64,000 nt of DNA, from assembly GCA_024742475.1 (NCBI GenBank), contig JANSYI010000016.1, forward strand, positions 124,001 through 188,000, written 5' to 3'. This document shows positions 17,852 through 26,276 of this stretch, one piece after another. The position numbers and the translations under genes were made by a program. Below the pieces are notes generated by a model, which was not told the origin of the DNA, did no database searches, and was given only the letters and a program-made list of their open reading frames with translations. Within the stretch, counting starts at the first letter, position 1; each line of letters starts with the position of its first letter. This DNA is from a bacterium (lineage in GTDB: Bacteria; Myxococcota_A; Polyangia; Nannocystales; Nannocystaceae).

Positions 17852-18508
17852 TCAGGCTGGAAAGCCCAGCGACCGCGCGTCACGGTAGCGGCAGTACGCG
17901 TCGCCGAACCGACGCTCGAGGGCGGCCTCCTCCACCGCGATGCGACGGGAGAAGAACGCCCCGAGGGCGATGAAGTAGAGCAGAAGCGTCAGGGGGTTGG
18001 CGAGGAGCAGCTGGGTGCCGATCGAGAACCAGTAGAAGCCGAAGTAGGACGGGTGCCGCAGCCAGCGGTAGGGCCCCCCCTCGACCAGCTGGTGCTCTTC
18101 GCCGAGCTCGGACTGTACGAAGTGGTTGAAGAAGCGCCCCGCGGTGCGCATCGCCCAGATGCGGGTGACGCCACCGACGAGCATCAGGCCAATGCCGACG
18201 TACTGCAGGACGTTCGCGACCCCTTCGAAGGGTCCGACGAGCGAGGAGCGGACTCCGTACTCGGCCAAGCCGAGACCGATCGCGACGAAGTATGCGCGTC
18301 CGGAAAATGCGAAAGACGCCATCGAGAGCTGCTCCCGGCGCCAAAGGGCAACCGAGACGAACTCGAGCAGATGGAACGCGGCGATGCCAGCGATGAAAAA
18401 GCCCAGAGCGCCTGCGCTCCGCAAGGCAAGCGCAACACCGCCGACGAGCACCAAGCCGAGGGCCACGAGGACCCAGCCCGCACCCCGAGGCGCAACCGGG
18501 GCGGTCAT
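17852..18508 (-). CDS. Isoprenylcysteine carboxyl methyltransferase (ICMT)-like protein
   Basis: A 218-residue integral membrane protein. ICMT in eukaryotes uses SAM to methyl-esterify the carboxylate of a lipidated C-terminal Cys. This protein follows that family over most of its length: FHLLEF (45-50), a SF...Y..A...AEY pattern (65-84), AMRTAGRFFNHFVQ (119-132), HQLVEGGPY (139-147), RHPSYFGFY (151-159), SIGTQ (162-166), NP (171-172) and RIAVEEAALERRFGDAY (189-205). Most bacterial ICMT-domain proteins share only the RHPxY and EE...FG..Y parts. Its ATG overlaps the stop of the Lgt-like gene (ATGA), and a terminator follows the stop. The substrate is unknown; the Cys-ending peptide across the terminator is the prime candidate. 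Confidence 0.88.
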   Translation of the reverse strand: MTAPVAPRGAGWVLVALGLVLVGGVALALRSAGALGFFIAGIAAFHLLEFVSVALWRREQLSMASFAFSGRAYFVAIGLGLAEYGVRSSLVGPFEGVANVLQYVGIGLMLVGGVTRIWAMRTAGRFFNHFVQSELGEEHQLVEGGPYRWLRHPSYFGFYWFSIGTQLLLANPLTLLLYFIALGAFFSRRIAVEEAALERRFGDAYCRYRDARSLGFPA

Positions 18509-19224
18509 GACCCCACCCCCACGACGACCGAGGCCACGAGCGCAGCGCACATCCACTGCGTAATGCTCAGGCCGGCGAACCGACGCACGGCGAAGCGTCC
18601 GCTGCGGGCGCGGAAGAACTCCGAGCAGAAGCGGTAGCCGGCATAGATCCCGAGCAGCCCGACCGACAGCGCCAAGGAGGTCGCGCCGCACAGAAGACCA
18701 AGTCCCGCGGCGAGCAGGAGCGCCGCGCCGATCCCCGCTTCGAGTAGCGGCAGCGGGGCAACGCGGTGCGCTTGCGCGGGATACCGTGGGCCCCAGCGAC
18801 AGGAGCCGCCGTGGCAACAACCGGAGAAGAAGCAGCCCATGCGCAAGGTCGCGATGCCGAAGGGGATCGCCAGGCACAGACCCCGGAGCGCCGACGCAGC
18901 ATCGAGACCGAGACACACGCACAGGCCGAGGAACACCGGGCCCACGAACAGGCCGAAGTCGATGAGCAGCTTTCGTCGGGCGCCGGGGATGAGCCATCGC
19001 TTCACACGCATGAACACCCGTAGGTAGAGCACCAGCGTCACGGCCAACGCGACGCCGCCGCGCCAGGAACCCGCTCCAAGACCCGCGAGCGCGGGGGCAC
19101 AAGCCAGCGTCAGGCCCCAGCAGATCCCGAAGGCGTGAATCGAACGAGCGTCGCACCAACGCGTGGTGCGACCGATGGCGTCGTCGAGCAGACGCGTGAA
19201 CGGAGGGACGAGTTGCAGTTCCAC
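18505..19224 (-). CDS. Lgt-like (prolipoprotein diacylglyceryl transferase family) membrane protein
   Basis: A 239-residue membrane protein, shorter than normal Lgt (about 280-290). Canonical Lgt moves diacylglyceryl from phosphatidylglycerol to the thiol of a lipobox Cys. Here RMGCFFSGCCHGGSC (128-142) corresponds to the Lgt signature around its catalytic Arg, in the GCF..GCC.G form of divergent homologues. YRFCSEFFR (197-205) and SITQW (220-224) match the C-terminal Arg/Gln region. The HPxQLYE motif is degenerate (VAPLPLLEA), so it is probably not the housekeeping Lgt and may have a special acceptor. The gene overlaps the ICMT-like start by 4 bp, implying joint action on one substrate. Confidence 0.8.
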   Translation of the reverse strand: MELQLVPPFTRLLDDAIGRTTRWCDARSIHAFGICWGLTLACAPALAGLGAGSWRGGVALAVTLVLYLRVFMRVKRWLIPGARRKLLIDFGLFVGPVFLGLCVCLGLDAASALRGLCLAIPFGIATLRMGCFFSGCCHGGSCRWGPRYPAQAHRVAPLPLLEAGIGAALLLAAGLGLLCGATSLALSVGLLGIYAGYRFCSEFFRARSGRFAVRRFAGLSITQWMCAALVASVVVGVGS

Positions 19225-19326
19225 GACCGTTCAGCCCGGCACGCGACCGCGCAGATCAAGGGGATACGTCGTGATCCATCGGGGCTCTCGGCGGGCTCCC
19301 TCGATGAGAGACAGGGCGGACTTCCC

Positions 19327-20760
19327 CTACTCGACCTTGACGAAGACGAAGCGCCCCTGGCCCCCTCGGTTGATCCTCAGGCGAACGCCCCGCTCGAGGT
19401 CGACGTCTCGAATCACCTTCACCGCCTCCGCTACGCTTCGGACCTGCGTGTCGCCCACCTTCTCGAGGACGTCACCGGGTCGCACACCGGCGTCGGCCGC
19501 GGGTGACCCAGGCTCGACCGAGGTGATGAGCACGCCGCGATCTTCGGCGAGATCGAAGCGCTGCCGTGTCTGGGGCGTGATGTTCTGAAGGCCGAGACCG
19601 AGCTTTGGCGGCCCACCGACGGCAGGAGGCGTGACGGCATCACTCGGAGCAGCTCCCAGCTCCGCATGGAGCGTGAGCGACTTGCCGTCACGCCAGACCT
19701 TCAACGCGACCTTGGAGCCGGGCTCGAATCCGGCGACGTCGGCCCGGAACGCGGTCATCTTGGCGACCGGCTCGCCTGCGAGGCCAATGATGATGTCACC
19801 GCTGCGAAGGCCCGCCGCATCGGCCGGGCCGCCCTCGACGACATCCTGCACCAGGATCCCCTCCCCCTCGTATCCGAAGCTGTTCGCGAGATCGGGCTCG
19901 AGGTCCGAGATGATGATCCCCAGATGGCCGCGCTCGACCCGGCCTTTCTCACGCAGCTGCGTGACGATCTCCATGGCCATGTCGATGGGGATGGCAAAGG
20001 CGATGCCGTCGTTTCCGCCGCTTCGCGAGGCGATCGCGGTGTTGATGCCGACGACCTTGCCGTCGAGATCGACCAGCGGACCCCCAGAGTTGCCGGGGTT
20101 CACTGCGGCGTCGGTCTGGATGAAGTTCTCGTAGTCGACGATGCCCACATCGGCGCGGCCCTTCGCGCTGACGATGCCAGCGCTGACCGTCTGTGGGAGC
20201 CCGAATGGGTTCCCGATCGCCAACACCCAATCGCCCACCTCGAGCACCTCGGAGTTCCCGATGGGAAGCGCGGTGAGGTCCTCGGCTTCGATGCGAAGCA
20301 GGGCGAGGTCGGTGGGACGGTCGGCACCGACGACGGTGGCATCGAACTCGCGGTCGTCGGAGAATTTCACCTTCACCGAGTCGGCGCCGTCGACGACGTG
20401 GTTGTTGGTGAGGATGAGGCCCTCGTCGTCGATGACGAACCCGCTGCCCAGGCCCCGGTGCTGTCGCTCCTGCGGCAGGCCACCTCCACCGAAGAGCTGC
20501 TCCATCGGCGAGCGCGCCATCGTGACCGTCTTTCGGCTGTACACCGAAACGACGGCTGGACCAGCGGCGCCGACCGCAGCCTTGAAGGCGGACTGGAGGT
20601 CGTCGATCGCAGCCTCGCTGGCGACGACCTTCTCGACCCGTTCGACCCGTGGCGCGTCCGCGTTCTCGTCCCCTGGAGTGTCAGCGGGGGCGGTGTCCTT
20701 GGCGACGCTGCAGCCGAGGGAGAGGACAAGAAGAAGGGGAGTCGTTCGAAATGCATGCAT
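19327..20760 (-). CDS. DegP/HtrA-like serine protease lipoprotein with two PDZ domains
   Basis: A 477-residue envelope protease starting at the ATG at 20760; the signal ends in LVLSLGC, so it is probably lipid-anchored. The trypsin-like domain carries the triad H121 (LTNNHVVD), D151 (PTDLALL) and S225 (NPGNSGGPL). Two PDZ domains follow at about 265-355 (HLGIIISDL onward) and 380-470 (GVLITSVEPGSPAADAGV). DegP-type proteases degrade or refold misfolded envelope proteins. It lies between an ECF sigma gene and the Lgt/ICMT-like pair on the same strand, a setting that suggests envelope-stress control. Confidence 0.93.
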   Translation of the reverse strand: MHAFRTTPLLLVLSLGCSVAKDTAPADTPGDENADAPRVERVEKVVASEAAIDDLQSAFKAAVGAAGPAVVSVYSRKTVTMARSPMEQLFGGGGLPQERQHRGLGSGFVIDDEGLILTNNHVVDGADSVKVKFSDDREFDATVVGADRPTDLALLRIEAEDLTALPIGNSEVLEVGDWVLAIGNPFGLPQTVSAGIVSAKGRADVGIVDYENFIQTDAAVNPGNSGGPLVDLDGKVVGINTAIASRSGGNDGIAFAIPIDMAMEIVTQLREKGRVERGHLGIIISDLEPDLANSFGYEGEGILVQDVVEGGPADAAGLRSGDIIIGLAGEPVAKMTAFRADVAGFEPGSKVALKVWRDGKSLTLHAELGAAPSDAVTPPAVGGPPKLGLGLQNITPQTRQRFDLAEDRGVLITSVEPGSPAADAGVRPGDVLEKVGDTQVRSVAEAVKVIRDVDLERGVRLRINRGGQGRFVFVKVE

Positions 20761-20937
20761 TGCGAAAATCCCGCTCGCGCTCACGTACTCGCCCCCACCG
20801 ATGGAGGCGGTGCGAGCTGCGAACGGTCCTCAGCCTGGGTTCGTTGGCCGAGGCGTCAAGTCGCGTTGGCTGCATTTTTCGCGAGCCCGCGGGACCGCCC
20901 GACCTCGTCGCGCGGGGGCGTCCTTCGTCGGGGCCTA

Positions 20938-21549
20938 TTACCCGAGCTGCGCGCGGAGCTTGGCCGCCCACCCGTCGAGGTTGCTCGTAGTCGTCTCGAG
21001 CTGGGCGGGCGACTCGGCCAGCTGCGTCAGCTGCTCGTCGAGCTTCTGCCTCGCCCGCCGCACGCGACTCTTGACGGTGCCCTCGGGGATGCCGAGCAGG
21101 TCGGCCATCTCGGCGCTGGTCAGCTTCTCCCAGTACGTCAGCTCGAGCACGATCTGCAGCTCGAGCGGGATGTGGCGCAGCGCCTCGAGCAGCAGGCGCT
21201 GCTCCTGATGCTTGGCGATGACGCGGCTGGGCGTGGGGTCGACGTCGTACACCGACACGTTCTCGGCATCGAACTCGGTCTCGCGCCGAGACTTGCGGCG
21301 GTAGTAGTGAAGCAGCTCGAAGCGCGCGATGCCGAAGAGAAACGAGCGAAAGCTGGCCGCGTTCTTGAGCCCATCGACCTTCTCGAGGCAGGCAGAGAAC
21401 GTCGCTTGAACCAAATCGGCGCGGTCCCGGGTCACCTTGTTGCCAAAGAACCGTGAGACCGCGTCGTAGTAGCGCGAGAACAACTGCTCGCCGCTGCGGG
21501 TGTCACCGGATTTCCACTGTTGGAGGAGTTCGGCGTCGGAGACTGTCAC
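20938..21549 (-). CDS. ECF-type RNA polymerase sigma factor
   Basis: A 203-residue sigma-70-family factor with only regions 2 and 4. Region 2 spans about residues 20-90 (LFSRYYDAVSRFF, then SFRSFLFGIARFELLHYYR). Region 4 spans about 120-170 (RHIPLELQIVLELTYWEKL and the helix-turn-helix SAEMADLLGIPEGTVKSRVR). A C-terminal extension of about 30 residues may contact a regulator. No anti-sigma gene with a zinc-binding motif is adjacent. The upstream neighbour, a kinase-TPR gene, suggests control by phosphorylation, as proposed for some ECF groups; this is inference. DegP lies downstream on the same strand. Confidence 0.93.
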   Translation of the reverse strand: MTVSDAELLQQWKSGDTRSGEQLFSRYYDAVSRFFGNKVTRDRADLVQATFSACLEKVDGLKNAASFRSFLFGIARFELLHYYRRKSRRETEFDAENVSVYDVDPTPSRVIAKHQEQRLLLEALRHIPLELQIVLELTYWEKLTSAEMADLLGIPEGTVKSRVRRARQKLDEQLTQLAESPAQLETTTSNLDGWAAKLRAQLG

Positions 21550-21581
21550 GAGGGTCAGGGTACCGCCCGCCCGAGCCGTCG

Positions 21582-22031
21582 TCAGCCGGCGCGGACGCTA
21601 TAGCTGGAGCGCTTGATGCGGACGAAGGGATCGAGGAACCACTGGTCGTTGTTGCGAGTCCAATCCCCGACGGTTCCATCGATACTTTCGGCGGTCAGAG
21701 TGAGCTGGACCGTGAAACCGAAGTCCTCCGCCAGCGTCCCAGGGGGCTCGGACAGGTCGAACGTGATCGTCGTGGTGTCCACATCCACGGAGCTGTTGCC
21801 CGTGTCGGTCCCGACGGACGCAACCACGCTGCGAAAATCCGCTGTCTTGTAGCTGATGGTCACCTGCGTCGTGGCATTGCTCTGCGAGTGCTTTCCTTCG
21901 AGGGCCTTCGTTTCGACCATCGTCTGCCGGCCTACGGTGTTTCCCTTGTATTGGAGGTCGGGGTAGAACTTTCGCGAGTCGCTGTCGCTGGGCTTGGAAA
22001 AGAGGGTGAGGTTTGCGGTTTCTTTAGCCAT
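21582..22031 (-). CDS. Hypothetical protein between kinase and ECF sigma genes
   Basis: A 149-residue protein starting at the ATG at 22031, seven bases after the stop of the kinase-TPR fragment. It has no signal peptide or membrane helix. It is polar and rich in Thr, Ser, Asp and Val with alternating hydrophobic residues (TTQVTISYKTADFRSVVASV), suggesting a beta-sandwich. The N-terminus is MAKETANLTLFSKPSDSDS. No family is recognised. Its position suggests a regulator or substrate of the kinase or the sigma factor. Third-position GC is lower than in neighbouring genes, so it may be more recently acquired. Confidence 0.65.
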   Translation of the reverse strand: MAKETANLTLFSKPSDSDSRKFYPDLQYKGNTVGRQTMVETKALEGKHSQSNATTQVTISYKTADFRSVVASVGTDTGNSSVDVDTTTITFDLSEPPGTLAEDFGFTVQLTLTAESIDGTVGDWTRNNDQWFLDPFVRIKRSSYSVRAG

Positions 22032-22038
22032 CGTTCTT

Positions 22039-23190
22039 CTACTCGTCTTCAGGTTCTTGGGTTTGGTGCTCGTTGGTGTCGGTGGAGACTCCAAGGTCGC
22101 GAAACGCATCCTTCGCAAGCCGAAGGAGTTCATTGCGGCGCGGGGAAGGCTCAAGTGCCAGCGCAAGAGAACCTCGAACGTAGGCGAGGTTCAGCTGGTC
22201 TCCGGGGTTGTCGAGCGCGAGTTCGAGCGCGCGTTCAAGGTGCGGGCGCGCGAGCTCCAGGCGTCCTTGACGGACGAGTACTCGCCCCAAGCCCCCAAGG
22301 GGGTATGCAAGCCTGAGGTCATCGCTAGGCAGCTCAGATTCGAGGACGGACCGTGCGGCGCGAAAATTTCTTTCTGCCTCCTCGAGGCGTCCGAGTGCCA
22401 GCAGGCATTCTCCGACGTTGCTCTGATCGATGGCGAAGGTCGGTCGCGGAAGCCCCGCATCTGCCCGACTGGCCTCGAGGATCCGGGAGAAGAGCGCGAG
22501 TGCACGCTCGGGTTCATCGAGCCGGAGATAGAGGGAGCCAAGGAGTCCGCCGGTCGCGACCTTCTCGGGATGATCACTTGGGAGGTCCTCGTAGAGCGAT
22601 TGGATGCGCCGCACCTGCGCCGCGTCCACGGGCCCACTCATGGTCTCGAGCTGGGTCTGCGCCACGACTAGCCTCAGCACCAGATCTGACGCGCCCCCAT
22701 CCTCCAAGGCGGGCAGGGCGGCATCGAAGTCCCTACGGGCGCCACTCGAGTCTCCGCTGTAGAAACGGAAGAGACCTCGGTTCAGCAGTTCCCCACCAAC
22801 TTCGGGATGGTCCGGGCCAAGGTGTCGGATCAGGGCCGATACGGACGCGTCGTACGCCCTCGCGGTGTCATCGGGCGCCCCCAACTGCTCCACGACTTTC
22901 GCCCGCTCCGACAAGGCTTCGGCGTAGAGCAAGCCGGCTTCGCTATCAGTCTCTGCGTAGTAGTGGAGCGCTTGCTGGCTTGCAGTGTCGGCGAGTTCCA
23001 GATCACCAGACAGAACACCTAGGCGGGCAGCTTGTGCTGCCATCCGCCCGCGACGCTCGGGACCGGCATCTATTCGCGAAAGCTTGGCCTCGGCGACCTG
23101 CATCCACCGACCGGCATCGACGACCCTCTGCTTGTCGAGGTGCAGAGCGAATAGCGCGATCGCAGCATCAGCGGCGAGAGGGTCTAGCCT
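22039..23190 (-). pseudogene. TPR-domain C-terminal part of the kinase gene, displaced by a frameshift
   Basis: This frame encodes about 380 residues of TPR-like helices (HYYAETDSEAGLLYAEALSE, VGECLLALGRLEEAERNFRA and others) and ends in EHQTQEPEDE. It has no convincing start of its own. It continues the kinase frame that stops at 23184: the kinase ends IHEALAAAEAAG-stop and this frame reads on as RLDPLAADAAIALFALHLDK, the kind of junction seen inside the intact kinase-TPR protein at 1277-4105. One missing base near 23190, or a programmed -1 shift, would join them. No classical slippery heptamer is present. Confidence 0.7.
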
Positions 23191-24884
23191 GCCGCCTCGG
23201 CAGCAGCCAACGCTTCGTGAATCGCATCGAGCGCATCGTCGGAAGCGCGATAGCGCTGAACCCATGCACGTTGAAGAGCGATCTCCGCGTCGAGAGGACC
23301 GTACTCGAGTTCCTCCGCCAAGACCTCTGCGTCTTTGATCGCCGAGAAGGCCTCCGGCAGATCGCCGAGCAGAGAGCTTGCGAGGCTCTCGTCCACGCGT
23401 CGACGAGCTTCTGCTACAGCATCCCCAGCAGCGGAGGCCGGGGGCTCCACCCGGATGAGGGCGTCTGTAGACGCACAATCATCAACTGACGGGAGACCTC
23501 GGATGACTGCCGGCGTTGCCTGAGACGGGTTCTCCGACTGCGAGAGTTTCTCCAGCACGACGGCTAGCGTTGACTGGTGGCGCTGCAAGCATGCTTGCTG
23601 GCGCGCGCGGGAGACCTCGTTGATGCTGTGCTCGATCCTCGCGGCCTCACACGACGAGCGTTGAATGGAATCCCATGTGTGGGTCCAGTCCGACGCAGCA
23701 CGATCCATCGCCCGCCAAACCGGCCCATCACCAATCGCCTCGCGCAGCTCGGCCCGCCGTTCCTCATTCCAAACGTCCGTCGTAGGCACATCCCCACACG
23801 GCGCCTCCGGCAGCCACGCCGCCCCGGCGACGGCCGCCGCGAGTGCCCCGCCGCCTGCCATCGACCACAGACGACGGCGACGCCCCCTCCGCTGCGGCAC
23901 GTCCTCGAGGGCGTCCACCAGCTCACCGACGGTGGGCCATCGCTCGGTCGCCGACACGGAGAGCCCGCGCTGGACCACCCGCATCAGCTCGGCGGGCGCC
24001 CTGCCCTGCCCGTCCTGCAGCCTCCCGGCTTCGATGTTCTCGTGCAGCTCGACGATGCTCTTGCCCGCGAAGGGGCGCACGCCCGCCAGCGCTTCGTAGA
24101 GCGCCACGCAGAAGGCGAACTGGTCGCTGGCCGCCGACACCTCGCCGCCGCGCAGCTGCTCGGGGGCCATGTACGCGGGCGTCCCTACGGTGGCGCCCGT
24201 CCGGGTCACCGACACGTCCAGCGTGCTGACCACGGGCGCGGTCGCGGCGACCTCGTCGTCGAGTAGGTCGGCCACGCCTCGGGCGAGGCCGAAATCCAGC
24301 ACGCGGACCCGGCCGGACTCGCCCACGATGCAGTTCGCCGGCTTGAAGTCGCGGTGCACCAGGCCAGCGGCGTGCGCCGCATCGAGCCCGCGACCGGCTT
24401 GCACGAACACCTCGAGCACTGCCTCCCAACCTCGGGGCTCCTCGGCGAGCCACGCATCCAGCGTCTGTCCCCGCACCAGCTCCATCGCGAGGAACAACCG
24501 CCCCTCGTGGCTGCCGACCTCGTGGATCGTGACCACGTTCGGGTGTGCCAGCTTCGCCAGCGCCAGCGCCTCTCGACGGAACCTGTGCTCCGCATTGCCG
24601 ATGTCCATGTCGCGGGAGATCAGCTTCACCGCGACGGTGCGCTGTAGCTCCTCGTCCCAGGCCTCGTACACGACCCCCATCGCCCCTCGCCCAAAGACCG
24701 CCTCGACCGCATACCGGCCAACCCTCTTGGGCGTAGACGGACGACCAAACAACGCCGAGGCCACGCGCTCGCGCTCCCCGAGCACCGAATCGGGCGTCGG
24801 CACCGGCGAGCGGAGCACGTCATCGTCACCGACGGTGCTCACGATCCCTGCCTCGAAGGCATCCGCCGAACTGACCACGACCAA
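23184..24884 (-). CDS. Ser/Thr protein kinase, truncated by a frameshift before its TPR domain
   Basis: A 566-residue protein with a complete kinase domain (about 57-325): GRGAMGVV loop (65-72), K87, HRDFKPAN with HRD at 177-179, DFG at 197-199 and TPAYMAPEQL in the activation segment. A transmembrane helix follows the Arg-rich stretch QRRGRRRR near residue 335. The linker and first TPR-like helices follow to the stop at 23184. The kinase should be active even if the TPR sensor part is lost. Downstream on the same strand are the unknown protein and the ECF sigma gene, so it may control that sigma factor. Confidence 0.88.
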   Translation of the reverse strand: MVVVSSADAFEAGIVSTVGDDDVLRSPVPTPDSVLGERERVASALFGRPSTPKRVGRYAVEAVFGRGAMGVVYEAWDEELQRTVAVKLISRDMDIGNAEHRFRREALALAKLAHPNVVTIHEVGSHEGRLFLAMELVRGQTLDAWLAEEPRGWEAVLEVFVQAGRGLDAAHAAGLVHRDFKPANCIVGESGRVRVLDFGLARGVADLLDDEVAATAPVVSTLDVSVTRTGATVGTPAYMAPEQLRGGEVSAASDQFAFCVALYEALAGVRPFAGKSIVELHENIEAGRLQDGQGRAPAELMRVVQRGLSVSATERWPTVGELVDALEDVPQRRGRRRRLWSMAGGGALAAAVAGAAWLPEAPCGDVPTTDVWNEERRAELREAIGDGPVWRAMDRAASDWTHTWDSIQRSSCEAARIEHSINEVSRARQQACLQRHQSTLAVVLEKLSQSENPSQATPAVIRGLPSVDDCASTDALIRVEPPASAAGDAVAEARRRVDESLASSLLGDLPEAFSAIKDAEVLAEELEYGPLDAEIALQRAWVQRYRASDDALDAIHEALAAAEAAG

Positions 24885-24972
24885 GGAGCCCGCCTCGGCT
24901 TCCGATGGATCACGAAAAAACCACCACCATCCACGATGGCGATCCTACCCGCGGCCCGCAGGCCGCCATGGC

Positions 24973-26196
24973 TCAACCCGGCGCGCCGAAGTTCTGCGTC
25001 CAGTAGCGCGTGTAGGGGCTGCCTGGCGCGTGGTAGTAGCCCACCCCGAGCTCGGAGAAGTTCGGGTTCATCAGGTTCGCGCAGTGACCATCACTGTCCA
25101 GCCAGCCGTTGACCACCGCGCTCGGCGACCCCTGCCCCGCCGCGATGTTCTCGCCCCACGTCGACCAGTCGTACCCCGCCGCCGCGATGCGCACCGCCGG
25201 CCCCTCCCCGCTCGGGTTCGTGTGCGAGAAGAACCCGTTGTCCCCCATGTCCTTCGAGTGGACCCGTGCCGCGCAGGTCAGCGCGGGCTCGTAGACGACC
25301 GGGTCTGCCGCGCCGAAGCTGCCCTCGCTCCCGCAGTTCGTCGGCGTCGCCCGAGCCTGGTTGACCAGCGCGATCACCTCGAGCTCCCAGTCCACCCAGC
25401 TCTCGTTCCAGTCGTGCACCGGCATGCAGTAGCCGTTGTCGGGCAGCCCCCCGTCGATCGGCAGCTCGCACGCGTTCGTGCAGTCGTCCCCGTCGTTGCC
25501 GTTGCCATCGTCACAGTCCTCCCCCGCCTGCACGAGGCCGTCACCGCACGAGGGCAGCGCGCACGCGTTCGTGCAGCCGTCGAGGTCGTCGTCGTTGCCG
25601 TCGTCGCACGCCTCGCCCTCGTTGGGCTGGTGAATGCCGTCACCGCACGCCGGGAGCAAACACGCGTCCGTGCATCCATCGTCGTCGTCACCGTCTTGCC
25701 CGTCGTCGCAGGCCTCGCCCGCGTCGAGCACACCGTCCCCGCAGGTCGGCAGCGCGCACGTTGGCGAGCAGCGATCCCCAGCCTCGAGGTTGCCGTCGTC
25801 GCAGGCTTCACCGGGCCCGACCGCTCCGTCGCCGCACACGTTTTGCGTGCAGTCGGGCTTGCACGACCCGCTGTCCGCGTTCGCCTCGCCGGCGTCGCAC
25901 TCCTCGCCGGGCTGCACGACCCCGTCGCCGCAGATCCCATCTTCGCCCGGGATGCCTCCGGTCTCCTCCCCGCCGGTCTCACCATCTCCGGTCTCCTCGC
26001 CCGTGGCCTCCGCTGCGCCGGTGCCCTCGCTCGGGTCTTCGCCCGGTCCCGACGGCCCGGACCCTGCGCCGCCCGATCCAGCACTCGATGCCTCGCCCGT
26101 CGACCCGCCGTCCCACGCCTCGCCCCCGCCCTCGGGGAGCCCGACGTAGCAGCCACTGAGTACGCAGCACACCAACCCGACGAAGCGCGCCCTCAT
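24973..26196 (-). CDS. CAP (SCP/PR1)-domain lipoprotein with Myxococcus-type Cys-rich repeats
   Basis: A 407-residue protein starting at the ATG at 26196 with a lipobox (CCVLSGC). A Gly/Glu/Thr/Ser linker is followed by five or six repeats of the form CGDGxxxxGExCDDGNxxxxDxCxxxC (about 85-255), the Myxococcus Cys-rich repeat (DUF4215-like), probably disulfide-bonded surface modules. The C-terminal 130 residues are a CAP domain: LVNQARA, CAARVHSKDMGDNGFFSHTN, WSTWGENIA and GHCANLMNPNFSELGVGYY. Bacterial CAP proteins are secreted and of unclear activity. The neighbours give no functional clue. Confidence 0.88.
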   Translation of the reverse strand: MRARFVGLVCCVLSGCYVGLPEGGGEAWDGGSTGEASSAGSGGAGSGPSGPGEDPSEGTGAAEATGEETGDGETGGEETGGIPGEDGICGDGVVQPGEECDAGEANADSGSCKPDCTQNVCGDGAVGPGEACDDGNLEAGDRCSPTCALPTCGDGVLDAGEACDDGQDGDDDDGCTDACLLPACGDGIHQPNEGEACDDGNDDDLDGCTNACALPSCGDGLVQAGEDCDDGNGNDGDDCTNACELPIDGGLPDNGYCMPVHDWNESWVDWELEVIALVNQARATPTNCGSEGSFGAADPVVYEPALTCAARVHSKDMGDNGFFSHTNPSGEGPAVRIAAAGYDWSTWGENIAAGQGSPSAVVNGWLDSDGHCANLMNPNFSELGVGYYHAPGSPYTRYWTQNFGAPG

Positions 26197-26276
26197 GCAC
26201 AGATTGTCCCGCGCCCGCGCGTCGGTCCGAAGCGGGAACTTCGTGCCGGAGACTACCGACACGACTGTGCTGCTCG

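Noticed and set aside
20761-20937. Sigma-dependent promoter before the DegP-like gene
   Set aside because: A TTGACG is present on the minus strand but no -10 at proper spacing; not supported.
23184-23200. Programmed -1 frameshifting signal in the kinase-TPR gene
   Set aside because: The junction has no X_XXY_YYZ heptamer or obvious downstream stem; a mutation or sequencing error is simpler.
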